Positions 10,725 through 18,171 of a stretch of DNA of 64,000 nt are shown in pieces. Positions within the stretch are counted from its first letter, which is position 1. Every line of letters begins with the position of its first letter. The notes below the pieces were generated by a model. The model ran no database searches and was not told where the DNA came from. It worked only from the letters and a program-made list of their open reading frames with translations. The stretch is from Deltaproteobacteria bacterium (GTDB taxonomy: Bacteria > Myxococcota_A > Polyangia > Polyangiales > Ga0077539): contig JACRDB010000019.1 of NCBI GenBank assembly GCA_016218725.1, forward strand, positions 26,243-90,242, in the 5' to 3' direction. The translations under genes were made by a program, and so were the position numbers.

Positions 10725-11576
10725 TCACCCTTCGGGCGAGAGCTTGGCCTTTTCCCAGTAGGCGTCCAGTTCGGCCAGGGAGTGCGCCTCCAGCGGGCGG
10801 CCGGTCTCCCGGGCCTGGGCCTCCACCGCGCGGAACCTCCGGGAGAAACGCCGGTTGGTGCGGGTCAGGGCGTCCTCCGGGTCGAGCTCCAGCTTGCGGC
10901 AGAGGTTCACCACGGAGAAGAGCAGGTCCCCGACCTCGTCCCGGGCCTCTTCGAGGGAGCCCCGGGCGAGGGCCTCGTCCAGCTCGCGGAGCTCCTCGGT
11001 GATCTTCTCGCGGGGCCCGAGGGCGTCGGGCCAGTCAAAGCCCACCTTGGAGGCCTTGTCTCCCATGCGGAGGGCGTAGAGCAGCGCCGGGAGCGCCCTC
11101 GGGATGCCGTCCAGGGCGCCCCGGTCGGACTTCTCCGCGCGCTTGAGCACCTCCCAATTGGCGAGCACCTCGGCGCTGCCCTGCACCCGCTGGTCGCCAA
11201 AGACATGCGGGTGCCTCCGGACGAGCTTGTCGCAGATGCCGGCTACCACGTCGTCCAGGGTGAACCAGCCCCAGGAGGCCGCCAGCTCCGACTGGAACAC
11301 CACCTGGAGGAGCAGGTCCCCGAGCTCCTCGCGCAGGTCCTTGACGGCGCCGTCCTCGGGTCCCAGGGAGGGCACCTGGGAGGTCACCGGCCGCGCGGCG
11401 TCGGGGCCTAGGCCATCGATGGCGTCGCAGACCTCGAAGGCCTCCTCCACGGCGTAGCGCTTGAGGGTGGTCAGGGTCTGTTCGCGGTCCCAGGGGCAGC
11501 CGTCCGGCGCCAGGAGCCTCTGCATGACCTCCACGAGCCGGGCCGTGGCCTCGCCCCGGCGGGTCTTTACGCTCAT
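10725..11576 (-). CDS. mazG: nucleoside triphosphate pyrophosphohydrolase MazG
   Basis: 283 residues from the ATG at 11576; the frame is open further upstream but loses all MazG likeness and collides with the divergent gene. Two MazG domains are visible: CPWDREQTL and EEAFEVCDAI followed by REELGDLLLQVVF, then KVGFDW, EELRELDEAL and DEVGDLLFSVVNL. The acidic residues of these helices hold Mg. The enzyme hydrolyses NTPs to NMP and pyrophosphate, a house-cleaning role. It has an insertion of about 20 residues between helices of the first domain. A promoter-like sequence ends about 9 bp before the ATG. Confidence 0.95.
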   Translation of the reverse strand: MSVKTRRGEATARLVEVMQRLLAPDGCPWDREQTLTTLKRYAVEEAFEVCDAIDGLGPDAARPVTSQVPSLGPEDGAVKDLREELGDLLLQVVFQSELAASWGWFTLDDVVAGICDKLVRRHPHVFGDQRVQGSAEVLANWEVLKRAEKSDRGALDGIPRALPALLYALRMGDKASKVGFDWPDALGPREKITEELRELDEALARGSLEEARDEVGDLLFSVVNLCRKLELDPEDALTRTNRRFSRRFRAVEAQARETGRPLEAHSLAELDAYWEKAKLSPEG

Positions 11577-11584
11577 GGCGAAGG

Positions 11585-11614
11585 CTGCTAGCACGCTGGA
11601 CCCGGCCCGGACAA
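11585..11614 (-). promoter_or_regulatory. candidate mazG promoter
   Basis: Minus strand TTGTCC, an 18-bp spacer, TAGCAG. The -10 lies in the same 13-mer, AGCGTGCTAGCAG, found before ftsH. The expected start of transcription falls within 1-3 nt of the mazG ATG, so the transcript would be leaderless or nearly so. Confidence 0.45.
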
Positions 11615-11641
11615 CTCCGGCGGGAAGGAGCGAGGCGAGGT

Positions 11642-12073
11642 ATGGCACTCCGCGCAGGCCAGGAGGTGGACTCCTGGTGCACCCGCTGCAAGATGGACCT
11701 CCTGCACCGGATCGTGGCCATGGTCGGCGACAAGCCCGCCAGGGTCGAGTGCCGCACCTGCAGCTCCCAGCACAACTACCGGGCCCCGAAGAGCGCGCTT
11801 GCGTCCCCGCGGAGCGCCTCCGGCTCCCCCCGGGCCCCCTCCGCGGGGACGGGTCGGAGCCGCGCCCCGGAGGCCCACGCGGCCATGGTGCCGCCCTCCA
11901 CCGCCAAGGTGCACTCCTACGCCATCTCCACACGGTTCATGGCCGACCAGTGGATCGTGCACCGCACCTTCGGCAACGGCCTGGTCCTCCGGGAGCTCGG
12001 CCCCGACAAGATCGAGGTGCGCTTCGACGGCGGCGTCAAGACCCTGGTGCACAACCGCACCGAGGGGGCTTGA
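11642..12073 (+). CDS. zinc-ribbon protein with an FGxG-type RNAP/DNA-binding-like C-terminal motif
   Basis: 143 residues. An N-terminal zinc ribbon is formed by C13, C16, C37 and C40. A Ser/Pro/Ala-rich linker (about 48-85) leads to a C-terminal beta module HRTFGNGLVLRELGPDKIEV...GVKTLVHN. This last pattern (FGxGxV...G.KTL) resembles the Tudor-like C-terminal module of PcrA/UvrD and CarD-like proteins, which contact RNA polymerase. A role in transcription is inference. It is divergent from mazG across 65 bp and upstream of the fur-like gene. Confidence 0.65.
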   Translation: MALRAGQEVDSWCTRCKMDLLHRIVAMVGDKPARVECRTCSSQHNYRAPKSALASPRSASGSPRAPSAGTGRSRAPEAHAAMVPPSTAKVHSYAISTRFMADQWIVHRTFGNGLVLRELGPDKIEVRFDGGVKTLVHNRTEGA

Positions 12074-12098
12074 CAAGAACTTAGAACGGTTCTAGATA
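12070..12098 (+). promoter_or_regulatory. sigma70 promoter of the fur/perR-like gene with an internal operator palindrome
   Basis: TTGACA (12070-12075), an exact 17-bp spacer, TAGATA (12093-12098). The perfect 6-1-6 palindrome TAGAACGGTTCTA occupies 12082-12094, filling the spacer and touching the -10. This is where a Fur-family repressor would block RNA polymerase. The -35 overlaps the stop codon of the preceding gene. Confidence 0.75.
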
Positions 12099-12113
12099 AG
12101 CTCACACAGGGCT

Positions 12114-12566
12114 ATGGAAGAGAGAGTTCGCACCATGGCGGAGGCGCTCCGTCAGCGGGGTCACCGGGTGACGGCGCAGCGCCTGGCGGTGGTGCGGGCC
12201 CTGGCCGGGGACAGCTCGCACCCCACGGCGCAGGCGCTGTATGAGCGGCTGCACGGGAGGGTGCGGGGGCTGAGCGTGGCCACGGTATACAACACCCTGG
12301 CGGTGCTACGAGCGGCGGGGCTGTGTGAGGAGCTGTCCCTCGGGCCCGGGGCGTCGCGCTTCGACCCGATGGTGGCGCCGCACGACCACGCGGTGTGTGA
12401 CCGCTGCGGGGCGGTGAGGGATATCTTCGCTCCGGGGGCGTCCGCGCCCTCGGAGGCGCTGCTCCCGGAGGGCTTCCGGGTGCGGGCGGTGGAGCGGGTG
12501 GTTCGTGGGCTGTGCGCGGCGTGCACTACGGCCGCCGCGCTGGATGGGCGCGCGAGAGCCCCGTGA
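12114..12566 (+). CDS. Fur-family transcriptional regulator (PerR-like)
   Basis: 150 residues: a winged-helix domain (about 5-80, with RVTAQRLAVVRAL and the recognition helix LSVATVYNTLAVL) and a dimerisation domain with the structural zinc site C95, C98, C134, C137. H36, H90 and H92 are candidate regulatory metal ligands. The next gene is rubrerythrin, so a peroxide/iron regulator of the PerR type is more likely than a global Fur. An internal ATG at 12135 (MAEALRQRG), preceded by GGAAGAG, is an alternative start that would leave a normal 30-nt leader. Autoregulation is suggested by the palindrome in its promoter. Confidence 0.88.
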   Translation: MEERVRTMAEALRQRGHRVTAQRLAVVRALAGDSSHPTAQALYERLHGRVRGLSVATVYNTLAVLRAAGLCEELSLGPGASRFDPMVAPHDHAVCDRCGAVRDIFAPGASAPSEALLPEGFRVRAVERVVRGLCAACTTAAALDGRARAP

Positions 12567-12613
12567 GGGGTTCGAGCTTCGCGCGCTGAATGGTGGTTCA
12601 TCGGAGAGGGATC

Positions 12614-13036
12614 ATGGCAAAGCTGAACGGCACGAAGACGCACGACAACCTGAAGCATGCCTTCGCGGGGGAGTCGCAGGCCAACCGGCGCTACGAGTAC
12701 TTCGCCAAGGTGGCGGACGTGGAGGGCTACCCCGACGTGGCGGGGCTCTTCCGGGACACGGCCGCGGGGGAGACGGGGCATGCCCACGGGCACCTGGACT
12801 TCCTGAAGCAGGTGGGGGACCCGGCCACGGGGCTGCCCATCGGGAACACGGAGAAGAACCTGGCCGCGGCGGTGCACGGCGAGACCGAGGAGTACCAGAG
12901 CATGTACCCGGGCTTCGCCAAGACGGCCCGGGAGGAGGGCTTCGAGGACATCGCGGAGTGGTTCGAGACGCTGGCCAAGGCGGAGAAGAGCCACGCGGGG
13001 CGCTTCACCAAGGCGCTGGACGGCGTGAAGCGCTAG
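12614..13036 (+). CDS. rbr: rubrerythrin (without rubredoxin domain)
   Basis: 140 residues from the ATG at 12614, which has GGAGAGGG 4-10 bp upstream. A four-helix diiron domain carries the ligand-bearing segments [34 protein letters not shown] and AEKSHAGRF. The C-terminal Cys4 rubredoxin domain of classical rubrerythrin is absent, so electrons must come from another protein. It reduces hydrogen peroxide to water. It follows the Fur-like gene and precedes a Fe-S protein and DUF3501, a gene set that recurs in bacteria. Confidence 0.93.
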   Translation: MAKLNGTKTHDNLKHAFAGESQANRRYEYFAKVADVEGYPDVAGLFRDTAAGETGHAHGHLDFLKQVGDPATGLPIGNTEKNLAAAVHGETEEYQSMYPGFAKTAREEGFEDIAEWFETLAKAEKSHAGRFTKALDGVKR

Positions 13037-13051
13037 CGCCCGGGGACCGCC

Positions 13052-13089
13052 GGTCGGGGCGTCGGGGCGAGCGCCCCGGAGCCCCGACC
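13052..13089 (+). terminator. strong GC hairpin between rubrerythrin and the Fe-S gene
   Basis: Two 17-nt arms (GGTCGGGGC-GT-CGGGGC and GCCCCG-GA-GCCCCGACC) with a two-base internal mismatch and a 4-nt loop. There is no U-tract after it. It could act as an attenuator or as an mRNA 3'-end protector making rubrerythrin transcript more abundant than the downstream genes. Confidence 0.5.
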
Positions 13090-13112
13090 GCGGCGCCCGC
13101 GCAGGGAAGGGA

Positions 13113-14447
13113 ATGCCCATCGTGGAGCTCAAGCCAACGCCCGAGAGGCCCCCGTGCTTCGACCCGAACGACGCGCGCTTCTGGGACCCTGACGACCTGG
13201 AGGCCGAGCTCCGGCGGGTCTTCGAGATCTGCCACGGCTGTCGGATGTGCGTAGGCTACTGCCCGAGCTTCCCTTTTCTCTTCGAGCGCATTGACGAGAA
13301 CCACGAGCAGCGGGCCATGGCGCACTCGGCGGTGACGCTGGACGCGGGGGACCTGCGCACGGTCACGGACCTGTGCTTCCAATGCAAGCTCTGCTATGTG
13401 AAATGTCCCTACACGCCGGAGGACCCGGGCTCCACGTGGCTGGTGGATTTCCCAAGGCTCCTTTGGCGCGAGAAGACCGTGCGCACCCGCCGCGAGGGGC
13501 TCTCGCTCCAGGAGCGGGTGCTGGGGGAGCCGGGGCTCCTGGGCGCGCTCAACGCGGGTCCCCAGGCGGGGCTTGTGAATTTCGTGAGCGCCCAGGCGCT
13601 GGTGCGCAAGGCCATGGACAAGGTCGCGGGCATCGCCCCGGAGTTCCCGCTACCCACGTACGCCTCGCAGCCCTTCTCCCGGTGGTTCAAGCGCCGCCCG
13701 AAGGGAGAGGGGAACGCCGGCGGCGTGGCGCTCTTCTCCACGTGCCTGGTGGAGTACAACCGCCCGAGGACGGGCCGCGCGGCGGTGGCGGTGCTGGAGC
13801 ATGCGGGCCTCTCGGTCACCCTCCCGGAGCAGGGCTGCTGCGGCATGCCCACCATGGACACGGGCGACTGGGACAGCCTCCGGGAGAAGGCCCGCTACAA
13901 CGTCGAGCGGCTCGTGGAAGAAGTGCGCGCGGGGCGTGACATCGTCTGTCCCGGGCCGAGCTGCTCCATGACCCTCAAGAAGGAGTACCCGGAGCTCCTC
14001 GGGTCGCCCGAGGCGGCGCTGGTGGCCTCGCACACCTTTGACCTCATGGAGTACCTCGCGAAGCTCGACCGGGCCGGGACGCTCCCGCGTAACTTCGTGA
14101 AATCCTTGGGGAAAATTGCCTACCACGCGCCATGCCACCTGCGGGCCCAGCGCATCGCGACGCCCACCCGTGGACTCCTGGAGCAGGTCCCGGACACGGA
14201 GGTGACGGTGGTGGAGCAGTGCTCCGCGGTGGACGGAACCTGGGGGATGAAATCGCAGTACTACGACCTCGGGGTGCGCTACTCCCGCAAGCTGGTGCGT
14301 GGCATCCGAGACGCGGAGGCGGCCCACGTCGCGAGCGACTGCCCGCTGGCGTCGCAGCGGATCGCGAAGGAGAACGGCGTGGCGGTGTCGCACCCGGTGG
14401 AGCTCCTCGCGCTGGCCTACGGACTGGACCCCGACAAGGGAGGTTGA
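13113..14447 (+). CDS. two-[4Fe-4S] ferredoxin/CCG-domain oxidoreductase (GlpC/HdrD-like)
   Basis: 444 residues. Two ferredoxin motifs, C40-C43-C46-C50 and C88-C91-C94-C98, are followed by two CCG-type domains. The first has EQGCCGMP; the second has YHAPCHLRAQ and then QCSAVDGTWG, where the usual CCG is reduced to CSA. Such proteins pass electrons in GlpC, heterodisulfide reductase and related complexes. Linked to rubrerythrin and DUF3501, it is a plausible electron donor to the rubredoxin-less rubrerythrin. Its partner reductant is unknown. Confidence 0.88.
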   Translation: MPIVELKPTPERPPCFDPNDARFWDPDDLEAELRRVFEICHGCRMCVGYCPSFPFLFERIDENHEQRAMAHSAVTLDAGDLRTVTDLCFQCKLCYVKCPYTPEDPGSTWLVDFPRLLWREKTVRTRREGLSLQERVLGEPGLLGALNAGPQAGLVNFVSAQALVRKAMDKVAGIAPEFPLPTYASQPFSRWFKRRPKGEGNAGGVALFSTCLVEYNRPRTGRAAVAVLEHAGLSVTLPEQGCCGMPTMDTGDWDSLREKARYNVERLVEEVRAGRDIVCPGPSCSMTLKKEYPELLGSPEAALVASHTFDLMEYLAKLDRAGTLPRNFVKSLGKIAYHAPCHLRAQRIATPTRGLLEQVPDTEVTVVEQCSAVDGTWGMKSQYYDLGVRYSRKLVRGIRDAEAAHVASDCPLASQRIAKENGVAVSHPVELLALAYGLDPDKGG

Positions 14448-14450
14448 ACG

Positions 14451-15053
14451 ATGCGCACGGTGACCGCCGACGAGCTCCTCCCCCTGGGCGCCTACGAGGC
14501 GGTGAGGGACCGCTTCCGCGCGAGGATCATCGCCCACAAGCGCGCCCGGAGGGTGCTTTTGGGTGCGGAGATGTCGTTCCTCTTCGAGGACCATGACACG
14601 GTGCTGAGCCAGGTGCAGGAGATGCTCCGGGCGGAGCGAATCTCCAGCGCCGCGGGCGTCCGGGACGAGCTGGAGGCCTACAACGACCTCGTGCCGGAGG
14701 ACGGGTGCCTGAAGGGGACGCTGATGATCGAGGTGGAGGACCCGGAGACCCGCGAGCGCCGCCGCCGGGAGCTGGTGGGCCTGGACGACGCGCTGTGGCT
14801 TGAGCTCGGAGGCCACCGGTGTCCGGGCGAGTTCGACGCCCTGGGGCGCTTCGAGGACCGCACCGCGGCCGTGCGGTACGTGCAGTTCCGGCTGCCGCCC
14901 GCGGGGCGAGCGCTCCTGCTCGACGGGGCGGCGGAGGCGGCGCTGGTGGTGCGCCACCCGCGCTACGAGGCCCGCGCGGCGCTCAACCCGGAGGCTCGGC
15001 GCTCGCTGGCCGAGGACCTGGACCCGGCCAACGGGAGGAGCGTAGCCACGTAG
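14451..15053 (+). CDS. DUF3501 family protein
   Basis: 200 residues, starting 3 bp after the Fe-S gene. It shows the family's N-terminal LLPLGAYEAVRDRFRARII segment, the FEDHDTVLSQVQEMLRAER helix and the later VRYVQFRLP strand. No catalytic motif is evident. DUF3501 genes are recurrent partners of rubrerythrin and GlpC-like genes, so a role in peroxide or iron stress is inferred from context only. Confidence 0.85.
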   Translation: MRTVTADELLPLGAYEAVRDRFRARIIAHKRARRVLLGAEMSFLFEDHDTVLSQVQEMLRAERISSAAGVRDELEAYNDLVPEDGCLKGTLMIEVEDPETRERRRRELVGLDDALWLELGGHRCPGEFDALGRFEDRTAAVRYVQFRLPPAGRALLLDGAAEAALVVRHPRYEARAALNPEARRSLAEDLDPANGRSVAT

Positions 15054-15086
15054 CCTTGGGCTTCTTGAGGGTGTGCTACACCACCG

Positions 15087-15542
15087 GTGTACCTCCAGAG
15101 GGAAGCCGAGGAACGAACCCATGGCACCGCGCGCCCCTCCCTCGAAGAAGCAGAAGCCACGAGCACGCTCCAGGAAGGGTCCGGCGAGCACCGAGGGGGC
15201 CTCCGTGCCGCGATCCAGATGGCGCAGCCCGCGGAGCTCGCGGGGCTCGTGGCGGCCTTCGTGAGACCCGATGAGCTCGCCGCGCTCAAGTTCCTCTCGG
15301 GGCGCCCTCAGGACCTCGCCGATGTGGAGGCTCTCCTGGGGACCGGTCGGATCTCCGTGGAGAGGGTCCGGTACCTCCTCTCTACGACCCACGGAAGCGC
15401 CGCGGCCCTTCGGTTCGTCGCCCTGGCGCACAAGGCGCCCAGGCTCGGTGACAGCCCGCACTACCTGAGCCGCGCACAATTGCGGGAGCTGTTTGCGCAG
15501 CGGCGGGGGATCCCCAGAGACCCACCAGGCAGGACGCCTTGA
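15087..15542 (+). pseudogene. probable remnant of a nucleotidyltransferase-like gene (C-terminal fragment)
   Basis: A 151-codon frame whose central part, DELAALKFLSGRPQDLADVEALL plus an RVRYLL helix, matches the C-terminal end of nucleotidyltransferase-fold proteins (K-LAGRPKD..DV..L). The N-terminal portion has no matching nucleotidyltransferase strand or GS motif, and composition there is poor, so it looks truncated or frameshifted. Its stop codon lies inside the tRNA promoter. A competing frame from 15121 is only 47 codons. It may be decayed mobile or toxin-antitoxin-type material beside the tRNA. Confidence 0.4.
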
Positions 15543-15567
15543 CAGGGGCCCTGAGGGGTGGTATAAA
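15539..15567 (+). promoter_or_regulatory. near-consensus sigma70 promoter of tRNA-Val
   Basis: TTGACA (15539-15544), a 17-bp spacer and TATAAA (15562-15567), 13 bp before the tRNA 5' end. The spacer and its downstream flank are GC-rich (CCTGAGGGG). It is the closest match to the sigma70 consensus noticed in the window. Confidence 0.85.
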
Positions 15568-15580
15568 GCCCACCCTCACC

Positions 15581-15652
15581 GCGGGCATAACTCAGCGGTA
15601 GAGTGCCACCTTCACACGGTGGAAGTCGCAGGTTCGAATCCTGCTGCCCGCA
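15581..15652 (+). tRNA. tRNA-Val (anticodon CAC)
   Basis: A 7-bp acceptor stem (GCGGGCA with TGCCCGC), D arm ACTC-AGCGGTA-GAGT, anticodon stem CCACC/GGTGG around loop TTCACAC (anticodon CAC), and T arm GCAGG-TTCGAAT-CCTGC. Discriminator A; the 3' CCA is not encoded in full (ACCC follows). It reads GUG, a heavily used Val codon in this GC-rich DNA. The sigma gene starts only 12 bp downstream. Confidence 0.95.
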
Positions 15653-15664
15653 CCCTGAAGACCC

Positions 15665-16498
15665 GTGGAAGAGGAGGACGACCACCGGCTTCTGGAGAGC
15701 GCCCGGTCCGGGGACGAGCAGGCGCTCCAAGACCTCCTCCAGCGCCATCAGGCGCAGATCTACCGCTTTGGCCTCAGGCTCTGCCACGACCCCGAGGACG
15801 CCCGGGACGTGCTCCAGGAGACGCTCCTGGCCATGGCCCGCGGCGTGAGGGACTTCCGCGGGGCCTCGTCGCTGTCCACCTGGCTCTACACCATCGCGCG
15901 GAGCCACTGCATCAAGAAGCGCCGTCGGAGCACCTTCGCGCCCGTCGAGGAGCGCTCGCTGGACACCGACGCCACCCTGGAGGTCTCGCGCGTCGCCGAC
16001 CTGGCCCGCGGCCCTGACGAGGCCCTCGCGGGCCGCGAGGTCGAGGCGGCGCTGGAGAGGGCGCTCGCTGCGCTGGCGCCGGGCTACCGCGAGGTGCTGC
16101 TGCTCCGGGACGTCGAGGGCCTCACGGCGCCAGAGGTGGCCGAGGTGCTCGGGCTCGGCGTGGACGCCGTGAAGAGCCGGCTGCACCGGGCTCGGGTGGC
16201 CGTCCGGGCGCAGCTCGCGCCGGTGCTGGGCACGCCCGAAGGCGAGGCCGCGCCGGGCGCGTGCCCGGACGTCCTGGCGATCTTCTCCCGGCACCTGGAG
16301 GACGACCTGAGCGCCGACGCCTGCGAGGAGATGCAGCGCCACCTCCAGGGCTGCGCCCGGTGCCGCGGCACCTGCGAGTCCCTCCGGCGCTCGCTGGCCC
16401 TGTGCCGCTCGGCCGCGGCCGGGATCAATGTGCCTGCCCCGGTGCAGGCCTCGGTCAGGGTGGCCCTGCGGGAATTCCTGGCCGAACACAAGACCTGA
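15665..16498 (+). CDS. ECF sigma factor with fused C-terminal zinc-finger (anti-sigma-like) domain
   Basis: 277 residues from GTG, 12 bp after the tRNA. Sigma region 2 (about 25-90, with DPEDARDVLQETLL and LSTWLYTIARS) and region 4 (about 125-178, with YREVLLLRDVEGL and DAVKSRLHRAR) are standard. An added tail (about 200-240) has C200 and HLQGCARC (H226, C230, C233), the zf-HC2/ZAS pattern normally found in separate anti-sigma factors. The tail may hold the sigma in check in cis. No separate anti-sigma gene is adjacent. It has no room for its own promoter and probably reads through from the tRNA. Confidence 0.88.
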   Translation: MEEEDDHRLLESARSGDEQALQDLLQRHQAQIYRFGLRLCHDPEDARDVLQETLLAMARGVRDFRGASSLSTWLYTIARSHCIKKRRRSTFAPVEERSLDTDATLEVSRVADLARGPDEALAGREVEAALERALAALAPGYREVLLLRDVEGLTAPEVAEVLGLGVDAVKSRLHRARVAVRAQLAPVLGTPEGEAAPGACPDVLAIFSRHLEDDLSADACEEMQRHLQGCARCRGTCESLRRSLALCRSAAAGINVPAPVQASVRVALREFLAEHKT

Positions 16499-16541
16499 AC
16501 CCATTTCCTGCGGGGTGGCTCCCACCCGTCATGGAGGCCCC

Positions 16542-16931
16542 ATGGCGACCTTGCAGGTGACCCGACAGAACTTCGCCGAGACCGTCGCGCGAGGGATCGT
16601 TCTCGTGGATTTCTGGGCGTCCTGGTGCGGCCCCTGCCGGGCCTTCGCCCCGGTCTTCGAGGCCGCCGCGAGGCGCCACCCGGACGTGGTCTTCGGCAAG
16701 GTGGACACCCAGGCAGAGCCGGAGCTCGCCCGCGCCTTTGAGATTCAGGCCATCCCCACGCTCATGGTGCTCCGCGATGGGGTCCTCTTGGCCGCCGAGC
16801 CCGGCGCCCTCTCCGCCGCCGGGATCGACGCCCTCCTGCGCGAGGTGCGCGCCCTCGACATGAACGAGGTGCGCCGCCAGCTCGACGCCCAGGCCTCCGG
16901 GGGTGGAGAAACCGCACGGATTGGAAGGTGA
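16542..16931 (+). CDS. thioredoxin
   Basis: 129 residues from the ATG at 16542 with GGAGG 4-9 bp upstream; longer frames lose the fold. Active site WCGPC (C29, C32) in VDFWASWCGPCRAF, and the cis-Pro loop AIPTLMVL, are intact. It is about 20 residues longer than E. coli thioredoxin, with a polar C-terminal tail. It is a dithiol reductant, here heading a sulfide-related gene set, 3 bp before the SQR gene. Confidence 0.93.
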   Translation: MATLQVTRQNFAETVARGIVLVDFWASWCGPCRAFAPVFEAAARRHPDVVFGKVDTQAEPELARAFEIQAIPTLMVLRDGVLLAAEPGALSAAGIDALLREVRALDMNEVRRQLDAQASGGGETARIGR

Positions 16932-16934
16932 GTC

Positions 16935-18131
16935 ATGGATCGAAAGCGCATCGTGGTGGTGGGGACGAGCTTCGCGGGCTACACCGGCGCCCTGGAGCTC
17001 AAGGCCCTGCTCGGCGACGAGCACGACGTGACCGTGGTGGCCAACACCCACACGTTCGTCTTCATCCCGTCGCTGATCTGGGTGCCCTTCGGGCTGCGTG
17101 AACGGGAGGACATCTCGTTTGATGTGAGGCCCGTCTACCAGAAGAAGGGCGTCACTTTCCTGGAGCGCAAGGTGACGGGCTTCGACCTGGAGCGCCGGGA
17201 GGTGCTCACGGACGGGGAGCCGGTGCCCTACGACTACCTGCTGATCGCCACGGGCCCGAGGGTGGACTTCGCCAGCATCCCTGGCCTCAAGCCCGGGGAC
17301 ACGGCCTGGTCCATCTGCACCATGGACCACGCCCTGGAGACCCGCGCCGGCTGGGAGCGGTTCTTGAACGACCCCGGTCCCGTGGTCATCGGCGCCACGC
17401 AGGGGGCGGCGTGCTTCGGGGCCGCGTACGAGTTCGTCCTGAACGTGCGCTACCAGCTCAAGCGCCACGGGCTCCTGGAGAAGGCCCCGCTGACCTTCGT
17501 GACCGCGGAGCCGTTCCTGTCGCACTTTGGCATCGGCGGCTTCGGCAACGCCAAGGCGATGTGCGAGCGGATGTTCGAGGGCTACGGCATCCGGTGGAGG
17601 GTGAACGCCGAGGTCGAGCGCGTGGAGCGCGGCGCCGTGCACCTCAAGGGGGGCGAGGCGCTCCCGTCGAGGTTCACCATGCTCATCCCGCGCTTCGTCG
17701 GCATCGACGCGGTGCGCGGCACCCCGGGCCTGGCCAACGCCGCGGGCTTCGTCGAGGTGGACGAGGGCTACCAGCACCCGGCGCACCCGGAGGTCTACGC
17801 CGCGGGGATCGCGGTGCACGTCCCGGCCCCGGCGCAGACGCCGGTGGCCTGCGGGGTCCCCAAGACGGGCTACCCCTCGGAGCAGATGGCGAAGACCGCG
17901 GCCCACAACATCGCCGCGGCGATCAAGGGCGGCGAGCGCCGCGCGCTCCCCTTCGGGGAGATCAACGCCCTGTGCGTGCTGGACACGGGCAACATGGGGA
18001 TGATCATCGTCGGGGACCACATGCTCGGGCCGAGGGCGCACGAGCTGATCATCCCGGGGCCCCAGGCACACTGGGCCAAGGTGGCCTTCGAGAAGCACTT
18101 CCTCGGCACCAGGAAGCTCGGCTGGGTCTGA
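16935..18131 (+). CDS. sqr: sulfide:quinone oxidoreductase
   Basis: 398 residues, a two-dinucleotide-binding-domain flavoprotein. FAD motif VVVGTSFAGYTGAL, ATG motif LLIATGP, C-terminal FAD motif VYAAGIAV. The three Cys known to be essential in SQR enzymes are present in equivalent places: C128 (SICTMDHA), C160 (GAACFG) and C347 (NALCVLDTG). PKTGYPSEQMA is typical. It oxidises sulfide to polysulfide, passing electrons to quinone at the membrane surface. The C-terminal region is compatible with an amphipathic membrane anchor. Thioredoxin, DUF302 and rhodanese neighbours support sulfide handling. Confidence 0.9.
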   Translation: MDRKRIVVVGTSFAGYTGALELKALLGDEHDVTVVANTHTFVFIPSLIWVPFGLREREDISFDVRPVYQKKGVTFLERKVTGFDLERREVLTDGEPVPYDYLLIATGPRVDFASIPGLKPGDTAWSICTMDHALETRAGWERFLNDPGPVVIGATQGAACFGAAYEFVLNVRYQLKRHGLLEKAPLTFVTAEPFLSHFGIGGFGNAKAMCERMFEGYGIRWRVNAEVERVERGAVHLKGGEALPSRFTMLIPRFVGIDAVRGTPGLANAAGFVEVDEGYQHPAHPEVYAAGIAVHVPAPAQTPVACGVPKTGYPSEQMAKTAAHNIAAAIKGGERRALPFGEINALCVLDTGNMGMIIVGDHMLGPRAHELIIPGPQAHWAKVAFEKHFLGTRKLGWV

Positions 18132-18171
18132 CATTCTGAGAGTTCAACGCACAACGAAGAGGGATGGCGCG

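Noticed and set aside
10725..11933. A 402-residue start for mazG
   Set aside because: The added N-terminus overlaps the divergent zinc-ribbon gene and has no MazG likeness; the ATG at 11576 is used by the family.
15121..15264. A 47-codon basic peptide frame
   Set aside because: No RBS, extreme Arg/Ser/Pro content and overlap with the nucleotidyltransferase-like remnant.
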